Of a stretch of DNA of 64,000 nt, positions 30,484-37,879 are shown one piece after another. Origin of the DNA: Cognaticolwellia sediminilitoris (GTDB lineage Bacteria; Pseudomonadota; Gammaproteobacteria; Enterobacterales; Alteromonadaceae); NCBI GenBank assembly GCA_002104535.1, contig NBOG01000005.1:1-64000 (forward strand), written 5' to 3'. Position numbers and translations under genes: made by a program. The stretch's first letter is position 1; every line of letters begins with the position of its first letter. The notes under the pieces are model-generated. The model saw nothing but the letters and a program-made list of their open reading frames with translations. It ran no database searches and had not been told where the DNA came from.

Positions 30484-30747
30484 ATGTGGTATGTTTATTT
30501 TCTCCGTTGTGCCGATAATAGCCTTTATGCCGGTATAACTACCTGTCTTGAGCGTCGTGTTAATGAGCATAACGAGTGCAATAAGAAAGCAGCCAAATAT
30601 ACTCGAGCTAGACGTCCTGTTTGCTTAGCTTATGCAGAATCACAACTCGATAGAAGCCAAGCCAGTATACGCGAACACCAACTAAAACAACTTAGCAAAC
30701 CAGAAAAAGAACGTTTAGTAAAAAGTTACACGCTAAAAGTAAAGTAA
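30484..30747 (+). CDS. GIY-YIG nuclease-like protein (UPF0213/YhbQ type)
   Basis: A compact 87-residue single-domain protein. WYVYFLRCADNSLYAGIT holds the two strands of the GIY-YIG fold (here YVY and YAG). ERRVNEHN holds the catalytic arginine and the following His/Asn. AKYTRARRPVCLAY gives the next strand, and a glutamate in the AxIREHQLKQLS helix completes the expected active site. I chose the ATG at 30484 because it starts directly on the domain; a TTG at 30457 would add nine unsupported residues. Members of this family are single-domain and many lack a known role, though DNA repair has been suggested. Confidence 0.88.
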   Translation: MWYVYFLRCADNSLYAGITTCLERRVNEHNECNKKAAKYTRARRPVCLAYAESQLDRSQASIREHQLKQLSKPEKERLVKSYTLKVK

Positions 30748-30887
30748 GCTAAAAAAACAATGATCATCTATAGCCCTTATTTTTACTGGTCTGCTTAGTC
30801 ATTTAAATACTAATAAACTTCGATTTCACCTGAACATACTGATAGAATGGCGCCGATTTTAATAGCAAATAGTGTTGACAGATAGCC

Positions 30888-31604
30888 ATGTTTTTAGAAA
30901 ATTATTGCCTTACTACGGATAATAAAATTAGTTTTACCCGCCAACAAGCGAGTGATTTTGCTAAGCAAATTGCTGATGATTTCAATCCATTGCATGATAC
31001 TGACGCCAAACGTTTTTGTGTCCCTGGCGATCTTTTATTTTCAATAATATTAGAGCGCGCGGGATTACATCAAGAGATGAGCTTCAAATTTTCTGGCATG
31101 GTCACTGATGCAACCGTTTTAAACATCCCAACAGAGATAACCGATAGCGCTAGTATTGTTGATGATAAAGACAAAGAATATTTGAGCATGTCTGTTGCCG
31201 GTAATAGCACAAAAGACAAGCAGTCTATTGAATCTTTAACAAGAGCTTATGTTGAGTTTTCAGGTCATACTTTTCCACACATTCTTGTCGAGTTAATGAA
31301 AGAATGTCAGGTTATGATCAACCCTGCTCGGCCAATGGTGATGTATGAAAGTATGTCTATACACCTTGATAGATTAGATTTTAATGAAGTGACTTTACGT
31401 CAATCAACAAACACATTACAAATCGAAGGGAAACGAGGAAACGCCTGCTTATCTTTTGACTTAATGTCGCAAGGAAATGTTATTGGGCACGGGAAAAAAT
31501 TCATGATATTAAGTGGCTTACGCGACTACTGCCAAGAGACCATTGATGGTATTGTCGCGCAATATAATGGCACCAAGTCTGAATACCTTAAGCAGGAAGC
31601 CTAA
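30888..31604 (+). CDS. DUF3581 family protein, probable MaoC-like hot-dog fold
   Basis: A 238-residue protein of a family without assigned function. Near the N-terminus FTRQQASDFAKQIADDFNPLHD followed by VPGDLLFSIIL closely resembles the active-site helix of (R)-specific enoyl-CoA hydratases of the MaoC type. In that family the Asp-x-Asn-Pro-x-His motif provides the catalytic Asp and His; here it is DFNPLH. A second half ending in VIGHGKKFMILS could form another hot-dog-like unit. A lipid or acyl-thioester substrate is thus possible but inferred. It is monocistronic and convergent with a small membrane protein gene. Confidence 0.75.
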   Translation: MFLENYCLTTDNKISFTRQQASDFAKQIADDFNPLHDTDAKRFCVPGDLLFSIILERAGLHQEMSFKFSGMVTDATVLNIPTEITDSASIVDDKDKEYLSMSVAGNSTKDKQSIESLTRAYVEFSGHTFPHILVELMKECQVMINPARPMVMYESMSIHLDRLDFNEVTLRQSTNTLQIEGKRGNACLSFDLMSQGNVIGHGKKFMILSGLRDYCQETIDGIVAQYNGTKSEYLKQEA

Positions 31605-31614
31605 CCCTTCAAAA

Positions 31615-31652
31615 ATGCTTAGGGGAATTTATACTCGCACTTTCCTAAGCAT
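31615..31652. terminator. Hairpin between convergent genes
   Basis: ATGCTTAGG and CCTAAGCAT arms of 9 bp enclose 20 bases, directly after the DUF3581 stop and before the 3' end of the convergent membrane-protein gene. No clear T-run follows, so it is a tentative terminator for one or both. Confidence 0.4.
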
Positions 31653-31703
31653 CGGTCACCATAAATCAACTCAATAGACACTAAGCTACTTTTCGACCAC
31701 AGC

Positions 31704-31961
31704 TTAGCGTTGACCTAATTTACGTCTAAACCAAAGCAGCGTCTGATCTGCCTTTACAGCTGCTTGACGAAAATAGCGTTGACTTTTTTTCAGCCAAACC
31801 TTTGCCCAGTCGTATTCTAAACTCAATAATGCCAAACCTATCGGAATAAATATAACCGCAGGACCGGGTAATAGAATAAAAGCCACACCAATCAGCAAAG
31901 ATATAAACCCCAACACTGTCAGTGCTAATCGCTTAAAGTTTTTTGTTATTTTATTTTGCAT
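31704..31961 (-). CDS. Small PGPGW-type transmembrane protein
   Basis: An 85-residue protein with two adjacent hydrophobic segments around LALTVLGFISLLIGVAFILL and AVIFIPIGLALLSLEY, joined by PGPAV. This is the pattern of the putative transmembrane PGPGW family. The C-terminus is basic (WFRRKLGQR). The ATG at 31961 is preferred to the TTG at 31985 because it has a GGA upstream and starts the conserved part. Function unknown. Confidence 0.72.
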   Translation of the reverse strand: MQNKITKNFKRLALTVLGFISLLIGVAFILLPGPAVIFIPIGLALLSLEYDWAKVWLKKSQRYFRQAAVKADQTLLWFRRKLGQR

Positions 31962-32112
31962 AAATAATCCGTATTTCAGTGTCAATAAAAACTAATTGAT
32001 TGCAAAACTCATTCCAATAAATTAGCTTTTATTTATCAGGCAATTAAAAGCACTCTGATAACTGAGCCAATTATTTTATGGTCAATGATGCGAAATATTA
32101 GCGAAAATAAAG

Positions 32113-32622
32113 TTAGTAATCCTTCTCAAATTTTCTTTGATGAACTCGTCTTTCTTCAGCGCAAGCAGCAAACTGATGCATTGACCGAGGTCGAACACAC
32201 TTTTTATCCGGTCGATAATAGAGTAACCAAGCTTGTAGTTTTTCACCTTCATAAAGCCCATGTTGATCTTTAAGACCATGACTATAAAATGGCATCAGCG
32301 CCGTATGTACATCACTTGATTGGTAGGTGATTTTTTCAACCTTAACTTTATTAGGACTTTTGATAGGTTTATTCTTAAATTTTTTCTTTTTGCTAGCAAC
32401 AGGTTTATGCTTTCCTGTTTCACATTTCCACCAAGATTTTCGAGCTTTAGACTCACGTTCAGCTAAACTATTACTACGATTTAGTGAATTAGCTTGTCGT
32501 TGTTGTGCTTGAATATTATCAAGTTTTTTACGATATTTTTGACATTGTTGCTTTCCTGCTACTGCCACAAATGAAGACATTACAATCATTAACATTAGGG
32601 CTAAAAGAATAATCCGTTTCAT
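32113..32622 (-). CDS. Secreted lysine-rich protein of unknown function
   Basis: A 169-residue protein with a clear signal peptide (MKRIILLALMLMIVMSSFVAVA, cleavage likely after AVA). The mature part starts with a Cys-containing helix rich in Gln/Arg (KQQCQKYRKKLDNIQAQQRQA), then WWKCE, then a Lys-rich stretch (about residues 78-95). The C-terminal part contains two further cysteines. Four cysteines in all could form two disulfides in the periplasm. I do not recognise the family well enough to assign a role. It is divergent from the ligE-like gene, which is also exported. Confidence 0.7.
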   Translation of the reverse strand: MKRIILLALMLMIVMSSFVAVAGKQQCQKYRKKLDNIQAQQRQANSLNRSNSLAERESKARKSWWKCETGKHKPVASKKKKFKNKPIKSPNKVKVEKITYQSSDVHTALMPFYSHGLKDQHGLYEGEKLQAWLLYYRPDKKCVRPRSMHQFAACAEERRVHQRKFEKDY

Positions 32623-32790
32623 TAGCTATCATCCATAAAATTCCATTTCACCGACCAGTATAGTCGAAAAAACGACCATTGGATTAGCAATAGTTATCAT
32701 GCAAAATATAAAAATGCTTCTATACTTATTTCCAAGCAAAGTACGGTATTTACTGACAAGTATTAAATAAACCACATAAAGGAAACAAGG

Positions 32791-33663
32791 ATGTTTCAAT
32801 TAATCTTATATTCAAGCGTTCCGTGCCTGATATTACTCATATCATTGGGTGCACAAGCTCAAGAAACCTCTCAATCAATCATAACCATACAAAAGCCTCG
32901 CTTACAACTCGCAACGATTTATCAAAAAAGCACCAACATCCAGCACTATTGGGTCAGTGAAAAATTAGATGGTGTCCGAGGTTATTGGACAGGAAAACAA
33001 TTATTAACCCGCTCTGGCAATGAACTATCTCCGCCCGCATGGTTCGTTAAGTATTGGCCGACAACCCCAATGGATGGAGAGCTTTGGAGTAAACGAGGGA
33101 GTTTTGAGCAAATAAGTGCATGCGTTCGAAGCAAGCGCCCTAATAGTGAATGTTGGAAAAACCTTAAGCTGATGATCTTCGATCTCCCACATCAAGCGGG
33201 CACATTTTCTACACGAATTAACATCATGAAAATGTTAACTCAAGCAAGTAACTCAACATACTTAGGAATGGTTAAGCAAATTAAGTTAATTAATGATAAG
33301 CAATTGTACGCGTTTTTAGATGACGTTGTAAAAAGTAACGGTGAGGGGTTAATGTTACACCTGAGTGCTGCTCACTATGAAAGTGGACGTAGTAAGCACC
33401 TACTCAAGCTTAAAAAGCATCAAGACGCCGAAGCCAAAGTAATTGCTCATACTTCAGGTAAAGGCAAATATGAGGGTTTTTTAGGCGCAATACTTGTTGA
33501 AACGCCAGAGGGTATAACCTTTAAAATAGGCAGCGGTTTTTCAGATCTTGAGCGTCAATCTCCGCCAAAAATTGGCAGTACAATAACTTATAAATACATT
33601 GGTAAAACACAACGAGGTGTGCCAAGATTTGCCAGTTTTCTTCGGATCAAAAATGAACATTAG
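32791..33663 (+). CDS. ligE: Periplasmic ATP-dependent DNA ligase (LigE type)
   Basis: Minimal ATP-dependent DNA ligase that seals nicks by adenylated intermediates. The adenylated lysine is Lys58 in motif I (EKLDGVRG). Motif Ia TRSGNE follows, then motif III-like DGELW (Glu97), motif IV EGLMLH and motif V LLKLKKHQDAEAKV. An OB-fold domain of about 80 residues ends the protein. A hydrophobic N-terminal signal (LILYSSVPCLILLISLGAQA) predicts export, as known for Lig E of Gram-negative bacteria. No extra DNA-binding domain is present. The periplasmic place suggests a role with incoming or extracellular DNA rather than replication. Confidence 0.9.
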   Translation: MFQLILYSSVPCLILLISLGAQAQETSQSIITIQKPRLQLATIYQKSTNIQHYWVSEKLDGVRGYWTGKQLLTRSGNELSPPAWFVKYWPTTPMDGELWSKRGSFEQISACVRSKRPNSECWKNLKLMIFDLPHQAGTFSTRINIMKMLTQASNSTYLGMVKQIKLINDKQLYAFLDDVVKSNGEGLMLHLSAAHYESGRSKHLLKLKKHQDAEAKVIAHTSGKGKYEGFLGAILVETPEGITFKIGSGFSDLERQSPPKIGSTITYKYIGKTQRGVPRFASFLRIKNEH

Positions 33664-33676
33664 TTAAGGTGTGTAT

Positions 33677-34294
33677 ATGATGGAATTCCATTTGTGGTTG
33701 TCACTTGTTGTGATTTGTATTCTTGGCGCACTTTCCCCGGGCCCTAGTCTTGCCCTTGTAATTAAGAACACCTTAAATGGCGGTGCTCGTCAAGGTTATG
33801 CTACCGCAATTAGTCATGGACTTGGCGTTGCTTTATATGCTGCGATAACGGCAACAGGCATTGGCTTACTTATAGTACAATCGCCGTTTATTTTCTCTGC
33901 TATAAAATACGCTGGCGCCGCTTTTCTTTTATATTTAGGTATTAAAGCCTTGCTTAGTAAGCAGCAAAATTTTCAGTTTTCACAACAAGGTGGTGCTATA
34001 GATCCAAGTATTAACGGCTGGCGAGATGGCTTTCTCATTGCTTTTCTAAACCCTAAATTGGCTATTTTCTTCCTTGCTTTATTTAGTCAATTTGTTGAAC
34101 CGGGTGCAGGTTGGCAGCAAAAGGTACAGATGACAGCAACTGTCGGCACAATAGACATGCTTTGGTACATCATTATAGCTTTTACCATGTCACGTGGGCC
34201 GATTTTAGATAAATTAAAAGCTAACAGTCATATCGTCGATAGAGTGACCGGTAGCTTTTTAATTTTATTAGCCGCACGCGTTGTCATAAATTAA
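33677..34294 (+). CDS. LysE/RhtB family amino-acid exporter
   Basis: Inner-membrane translocator of 205 residues with about six hydrophobic segments. The family motif GALSPGPSLALVIKNTLNGGARQGYATAISHGLG is near the N-terminus and a FLNPKLAIFFLALFSQFV block follows. These exporters expel amino acids or related small molecules; the substrate cannot be told. The ATG at 33677 follows AAGG by seven bases and is preferred to the GTG at 33671. It starts 13 bases after the ligase stop, so the two may share a transcript although no functional link is obvious. Confidence 0.9.
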   Translation: MMEFHLWLSLVVICILGALSPGPSLALVIKNTLNGGARQGYATAISHGLGVALYAAITATGIGLLIVQSPFIFSAIKYAGAAFLLYLGIKALLSKQQNFQFSQQGGAIDPSINGWRDGFLIAFLNPKLAIFFLALFSQFVEPGAGWQQKVQMTATVGTIDMLWYIIIAFTMSRGPILDKLKANSHIVDRVTGSFLILLAARVVIN

Positions 34295-34317
34295 CTTTAG
34301 CGCTAGACCATTGACTC

Positions 34318-34360
34318 AGTGTTTATATTTATGCAGGTTTATAAATAAAATATAAACACT
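34318..34360. terminator. Long AT-rich hairpin across convergent 3' ends
   Basis: Perfect 13-bp arms (34318-34330 and 34348-34360) enclose 17 bases. The hairpin covers the stop codon and last codons of the convergent methyltransferase gene. It probably ends the exporter transcript and perhaps the opposite one. There is no T-run beyond the stem. Confidence 0.45.
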
Positions 34361-35219
34361 TCAAGCCTTTACCCTGTTGTGCTTCTTTAAATACTGAGGG
34401 AGTATCAAGCTGATATTGAAATATACAATCAGGACATTCTCTCGCTACTTCAGCTAACAAAAACTCCTCATTTAAGTCAGGTGAATTTAAACATAAAAGC
34501 ACATCGCCTTGATCTGACATTAACTCAGGTAATCGGCGAATAATTTTTTTATAATCGCGGACAATATCAACACTCCCTTTTTGAAAAGAGGGTGGATCAG
34601 CGACTAAAAGTTGATAAGGACCATGCTTTTTCAAACGACCGTACGACTTAAATATATCAACCCCTTCAAAAATGACTTTACTAAGGTCTTGCTTATTCAA
34701 GCGATGATTATCACGCCCTTTCGCTAATGAACTTTTACTCATATCAATATTAACGACTTTATTAGCATTTCCTGCTAACGCAGCAACAGAAAACCCGCAG
34801 GTATAAGCAAATAAGTTCAGAACGCGTTTGTTTTCACTGTGATTCTTAACCCACTCTCGGCCATTTCGCATATCTAGAAACAGTCCTGAATTTTGCGCCT
34901 TTCCTAAACTAATATGATATTTAAGTCCATGCTCAACTGCCGCTAGATTGTTGATCTCTTGTCCCCATAGCAATTCACATGGAGCAAATTTTCGGCAACG
35001 ATATTGTACTTGTATCGACTGACATTTATCGGTCAAGGTTTTAAGTTGATTAACTTGCTCAGCTAACCAACTCGCATCAACTTCTTGATATAAAGTGATC
35101 AAGATCACTGGTTCAAACCAGTCAACATTAACGTGCTCTAGCTCAGGGTATGCGTGACCACGACCATGAAATAAGCGTTGGCTTTCTTGGAAGTCTGTTG
35201 GCGTGATAAATTCAATCAT
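34329..35219 (-). CDS. Class I SAM-dependent methyltransferase (RlmI/RlmK-like C-domain)
   Basis: A 296-residue methyltransferase. The SAM motif VLNLFAYTCGFSVAALAG is central and DPPSF in LLVADPPSFQKG is the catalytic-loop motif, as in RlmI, the RlmK half of RlmL and YccW-like enzymes that methylate rRNA bases. HISLGKAQNSGLFLDMRNGREWV is also typical. It lacks the PUA domain of RlmI, so the exact substrate is open; RNA is most likely. It stands alone, upstream of a convergent exporter gene. Confidence 0.85.
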   Translation of the reverse strand: MIEFITPTDFQESQRLFHGRGHAYPELEHVNVDWFEPVILITLYQEVDASWLAEQVNQLKTLTDKCQSIQVQYRCRKFAPCELLWGQEINNLAAVEHGLKYHISLGKAQNSGLFLDMRNGREWVKNHSENKRVLNLFAYTCGFSVAALAGNANKVVNIDMSKSSLAKGRDNHRLNKQDLSKVIFEGVDIFKSYGRLKKHGPYQLLVADPPSFQKGSVDIVRDYKKIIRRLPELMSDQGDVLLCLNSPDLNEEFLLAEVARECPDCIFQYQLDTPSVFKEAQQGKGLKCLYFIYKPA

Positions 35220-35245
35220 AATTATTGCTCTAGCGACAAAAAAAT

Positions 35246-35276
35246 AAGGCGAGATAATAACAAATTATCTCGCCTT
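35246..35276 (-). terminator. Terminator of the NSS symporter gene
   Basis: Perfect 12-bp arms AAGGCGAGATAA / TTATCTCGCCTT enclose seven bases and are followed on the minus strand by ATTTTTTTG. It lies about 50 bases after the symporter stop. Confidence 0.85.
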
Positions 35277-35328
35277 TGGTGGTATTTAACCTAGCTTTAC
35301 ACTATTAAATTAGGGGGTTCAGTAATAT

Positions 35329-36756
35329 TTATATGCCAAAGATACTATAACCGAAAAACTTTTGAGCCACTGTATTGATAAAAATACCAAAAACAATCAC
35401 GGGAATAAAAGTACCTAATGAAAAGTTAATATATTTCTCTACCCAAGACCCTTTGTAGCTTGCATTACCAAGCGCTAACTCTTCTGATAATTGCAATTTT
35501 TTCCAGCGATAGCTAACAAATATACATAATAAGAAGCCATTCAACGGTAAAATAGTATCGTAGAAAACATCATAAATCACATCAAAGAATGAGCGTGTGC
35601 CGCCAGCGTATGAGGTGAACTCGGTGAAAAATGCCACCATGCCAAAGGATAACGTCGCACAAACAGTTAAAATGCCTGCTGTCATTAGTAAGATAAGCAA
35701 TGCTTTCTTACGGCTGTGTTTTTTCTCAGTTACTAAATAAGAAACCGGCACTTCTAAAATAGACACTAAAGAAGTGATGGCTGCAAAAAATACTAACGTA
35801 AAGAAGAATGCCGCTACCGTGCTTGCGCCAATGTAGCCAATAGACGTTTGCAACGCTAAGAATATTTTAGGTAAAAATGTGAAAATTAACGATACTGAAC
35901 TATCGCTCAATTCAGCGGGATTAACATTAGGATTAAATGAGAACACCGCAGGTAAGATCATCAAACCGGCGGTAAATGCAACGGCAGTGTCAGTTAAAGC
36001 AACAAGTTTTGCTGAACCGACAATATCCGTTTTACGGTCAATGTAAGAGCCATACGTTATCAGAATACCCATACCTAAAGACAATGAGAAAAACGCTTGT
36101 GATAAAGCACCATTAATTACTGCAGGGGTAATTTTAGCGACATCTGGAATTAAAAAGAACTTAACGCCTAAAAGTGCGTTATCTAAGGTTAAAACATAGA
36201 CCACCATAATCAGTAGCATAATAAAGAGGGTCGGCATTAATATTTTTGACGCGCGCTCAATACCGTCTTTCACACCAGCGACAAGAATAAAGGCGACGAT
36301 CGCTGCTACAACAACCATAGCAGAAAATAAATATTTTCCATTATTCACAAACTCACCAAAACCATGGCTGCTCGCTAGATAATCTAAATTACCGCTTAAG
36401 GTTAAAGCGAGATAGCCGAAAATCCAAACTGTTAGCACCATATAGAAAACAGCAATCATAAACGGAGTTAGCACGCCAAGAAAACCTGCTGCGCCCCAAG
36501 CCCTGCTGCCACCACTTAAGGTTTTATAAGCCCCTACAGGCTCTTTCGCAGTTTTCCGCCCAACAGCCATTTCAGCTACCATTACGGGTAAACAGATAAA
36601 AAATACAAAAAGGGCGTACATTAATAAAAATGCACCACCGCCATTTTTGGCGGCATTCACAGGAAAACCAACCAAATTACCAATACCAACGGCTGAACCC
36701 GCAGCCGCTAAAATGAACCCTAAGCGGGAACTAAAATGCTCTCTTTCTGTACTCAT
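35329..36756 (-). CDS. Sodium-dependent transporter, NSS/SNF family
   Basis: A 475-residue sodium:neurotransmitter symporter-type protein with about eleven to twelve membrane segments. The start MSTEREHFSSRLGFILAAAGSAVGIGNLVGFP matches the LeuT-like first helix, whose unwound GSAVGIGN part binds substrate and sodium. The segment GALSQAFFSLSLGMGILITYGSY is the helix 6 equivalent. Bacterial members carry amino acids; which one cannot be told. It is monocistronic with its own terminator. Confidence 0.92.
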   Translation of the reverse strand: MSTEREHFSSRLGFILAAAGSAVGIGNLVGFPVNAAKNGGGAFLLMYALFVFFICLPVMVAEMAVGRKTAKEPVGAYKTLSGGSRAWGAAGFLGVLTPFMIAVFYMVLTVWIFGYLALTLSGNLDYLASSHGFGEFVNNGKYLFSAMVVVAAIVAFILVAGVKDGIERASKILMPTLFIMLLIMVVYVLTLDNALLGVKFFLIPDVAKITPAVINGALSQAFFSLSLGMGILITYGSYIDRKTDIVGSAKLVALTDTAVAFTAGLMILPAVFSFNPNVNPAELSDSSVSLIFTFLPKIFLALQTSIGYIGASTVAAFFFTLVFFAAITSLVSILEVPVSYLVTEKKHSRKKALLILLMTAGILTVCATLSFGMVAFFTEFTSYAGGTRSFFDVIYDVFYDTILPLNGFLLCIFVSYRWKKLQLSEELALGNASYKGSWVEKYINFSLGTFIPVIVFGIFINTVAQKFFGYSIFGI

Positions 36757-36971
36757 AAATGTCCTTCGTTATTATTCTATTGGGCAAATCGTTGTAATTT
36801 TTATTTAAAATAACCCATATTTTTGAAAGCCAATTCACACCAAGCGAATTTTGATTCGATCAGTTAAACGCTGAATTAGCGATGCTAGCAGGCTTTTTTA
36901 GCTATGTCTTGTTTTGTTATTAGCCGATAGCGCGATAAGTGTATAATAATTATTGCACTTGTTAATTCGAG

Positions 36972-37811
36972 TTAGCCATAAAATTTTGCATTCATAATAT
37001 TAAGAATGTTCTTGGTTTCAACTGCCGCAAAACTGGCTGCATTATCAAGGTCGTCAGTAGATACTTTTAACGACTGACAAAGTGAAGCATCGACACCATC
37101 ATCATAACTAAAACTATCAGGATGGCACTCAACTAATGCTAACCTTGAAGCTAAATATAACACTTTGACGTCTTTATTAATTTCGATGTTATGTGCGTTA
37201 TTATAATGACGAATAGGCATAATAATTTTTTCTGGAATTTGCCATATTTTAAGCAACTCAGCAGACACTTCTGTGTAGGTAAAACCCAACACCTGTTGCT
37301 GTAATTGCCACGGCAATAAATCGGCACTATAAGCTTCACATTGCTTCGCCAATTCAGGTGATACTTTCGCGACGATTAACTCGCCAAAATTTTGTAATAA
37401 ACCGGCAACAAATAAGCGTTCAATATCACGAATACCCGCAGTTATCGCTAAGTTTTTTGAGGCTAAACCACAAAAAACACTCATATGCCAAAAGCGCTTT
37501 AAATCGATAGCTTGGTTTGAAAAGTGTTTAAACGCGGTAGCTGCTACATCGACTAGCATCATATTATAAATAGCTTGTGTGCCAATGATCGTAATCGCAC
37601 GAGAAATAGTGCTTATTTCGCCAGGAAAACTGTAAATGGCACTATTAGCTATTTGTAGTAACCGTGACGTCAATGAAGGGTCAACACTAATAACATTAGC
37701 GAAACTTTCAATGGTAGAACTATCATCTTCCATAAGTGCTTTTATTTTAAAGCACGCATCGGGAAGTGCAAAAGAGCCGTTGGCTTGCTGCGCATATTCA
37801 AGTGCATTCAT
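36972..37811 (-). CDS. HDOD domain protein (copy 2)
   Basis: A 279-residue stand-alone HDOD protein related to the copy at 28436-29284. The domain blocks VISVDPSLTSRLLQIANSAIYSFPGEISTISRAITIIG and GLLQNFGELIVAKVSPE correspond closely. Where copy 1 has GLLHNLGEL this copy has GLLQNFGEL, losing the histidine, so any ancestral metal binding is absent. It precedes the M28 peptidase gene on the same strand, with about 67 bases and a terminator between stops and starts. Likely a cytoplasmic signalling adaptor. Function unknown. Confidence 0.85.
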   Translation of the reverse strand: MNALEYAQQANGSFALPDACFKIKALMEDDSSTIESFANVISVDPSLTSRLLQIANSAIYSFPGEISTISRAITIIGTQAIYNMMLVDVAATAFKHFSNQAIDLKRFWHMSVFCGLASKNLAITAGIRDIERLFVAGLLQNFGELIVAKVSPELAKQCEAYSADLLPWQLQQQVLGFTYTEVSAELLKIWQIPEKIIMPIRHYNNAHNIEINKDVKVLYLASRLALVECHPDSFSYDDGVDASLCQSLKVSTDDLDNAASFAAVETKNILNIMNAKFYG

Positions 37812-37845
37812 TTATTAATACTTCCTTTTTTAAACTCAAAAACAA

Positions 37846-37871
37846 TTTGGCTTGCTTTAAAGCAAGCCAAA
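37846..37871 (-). terminator. Palindromic terminator of the M28 peptidase gene
   Basis: A perfect 26-base palindrome (two 13-bp arms, centre at 37858/37859) 8 bases beyond the peptidase stop. On the minus strand a T-rich stretch (AAATTGTTTTTG) follows. Confidence 0.75.
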
Positions 37872-37879
37872 ATAGCTTA

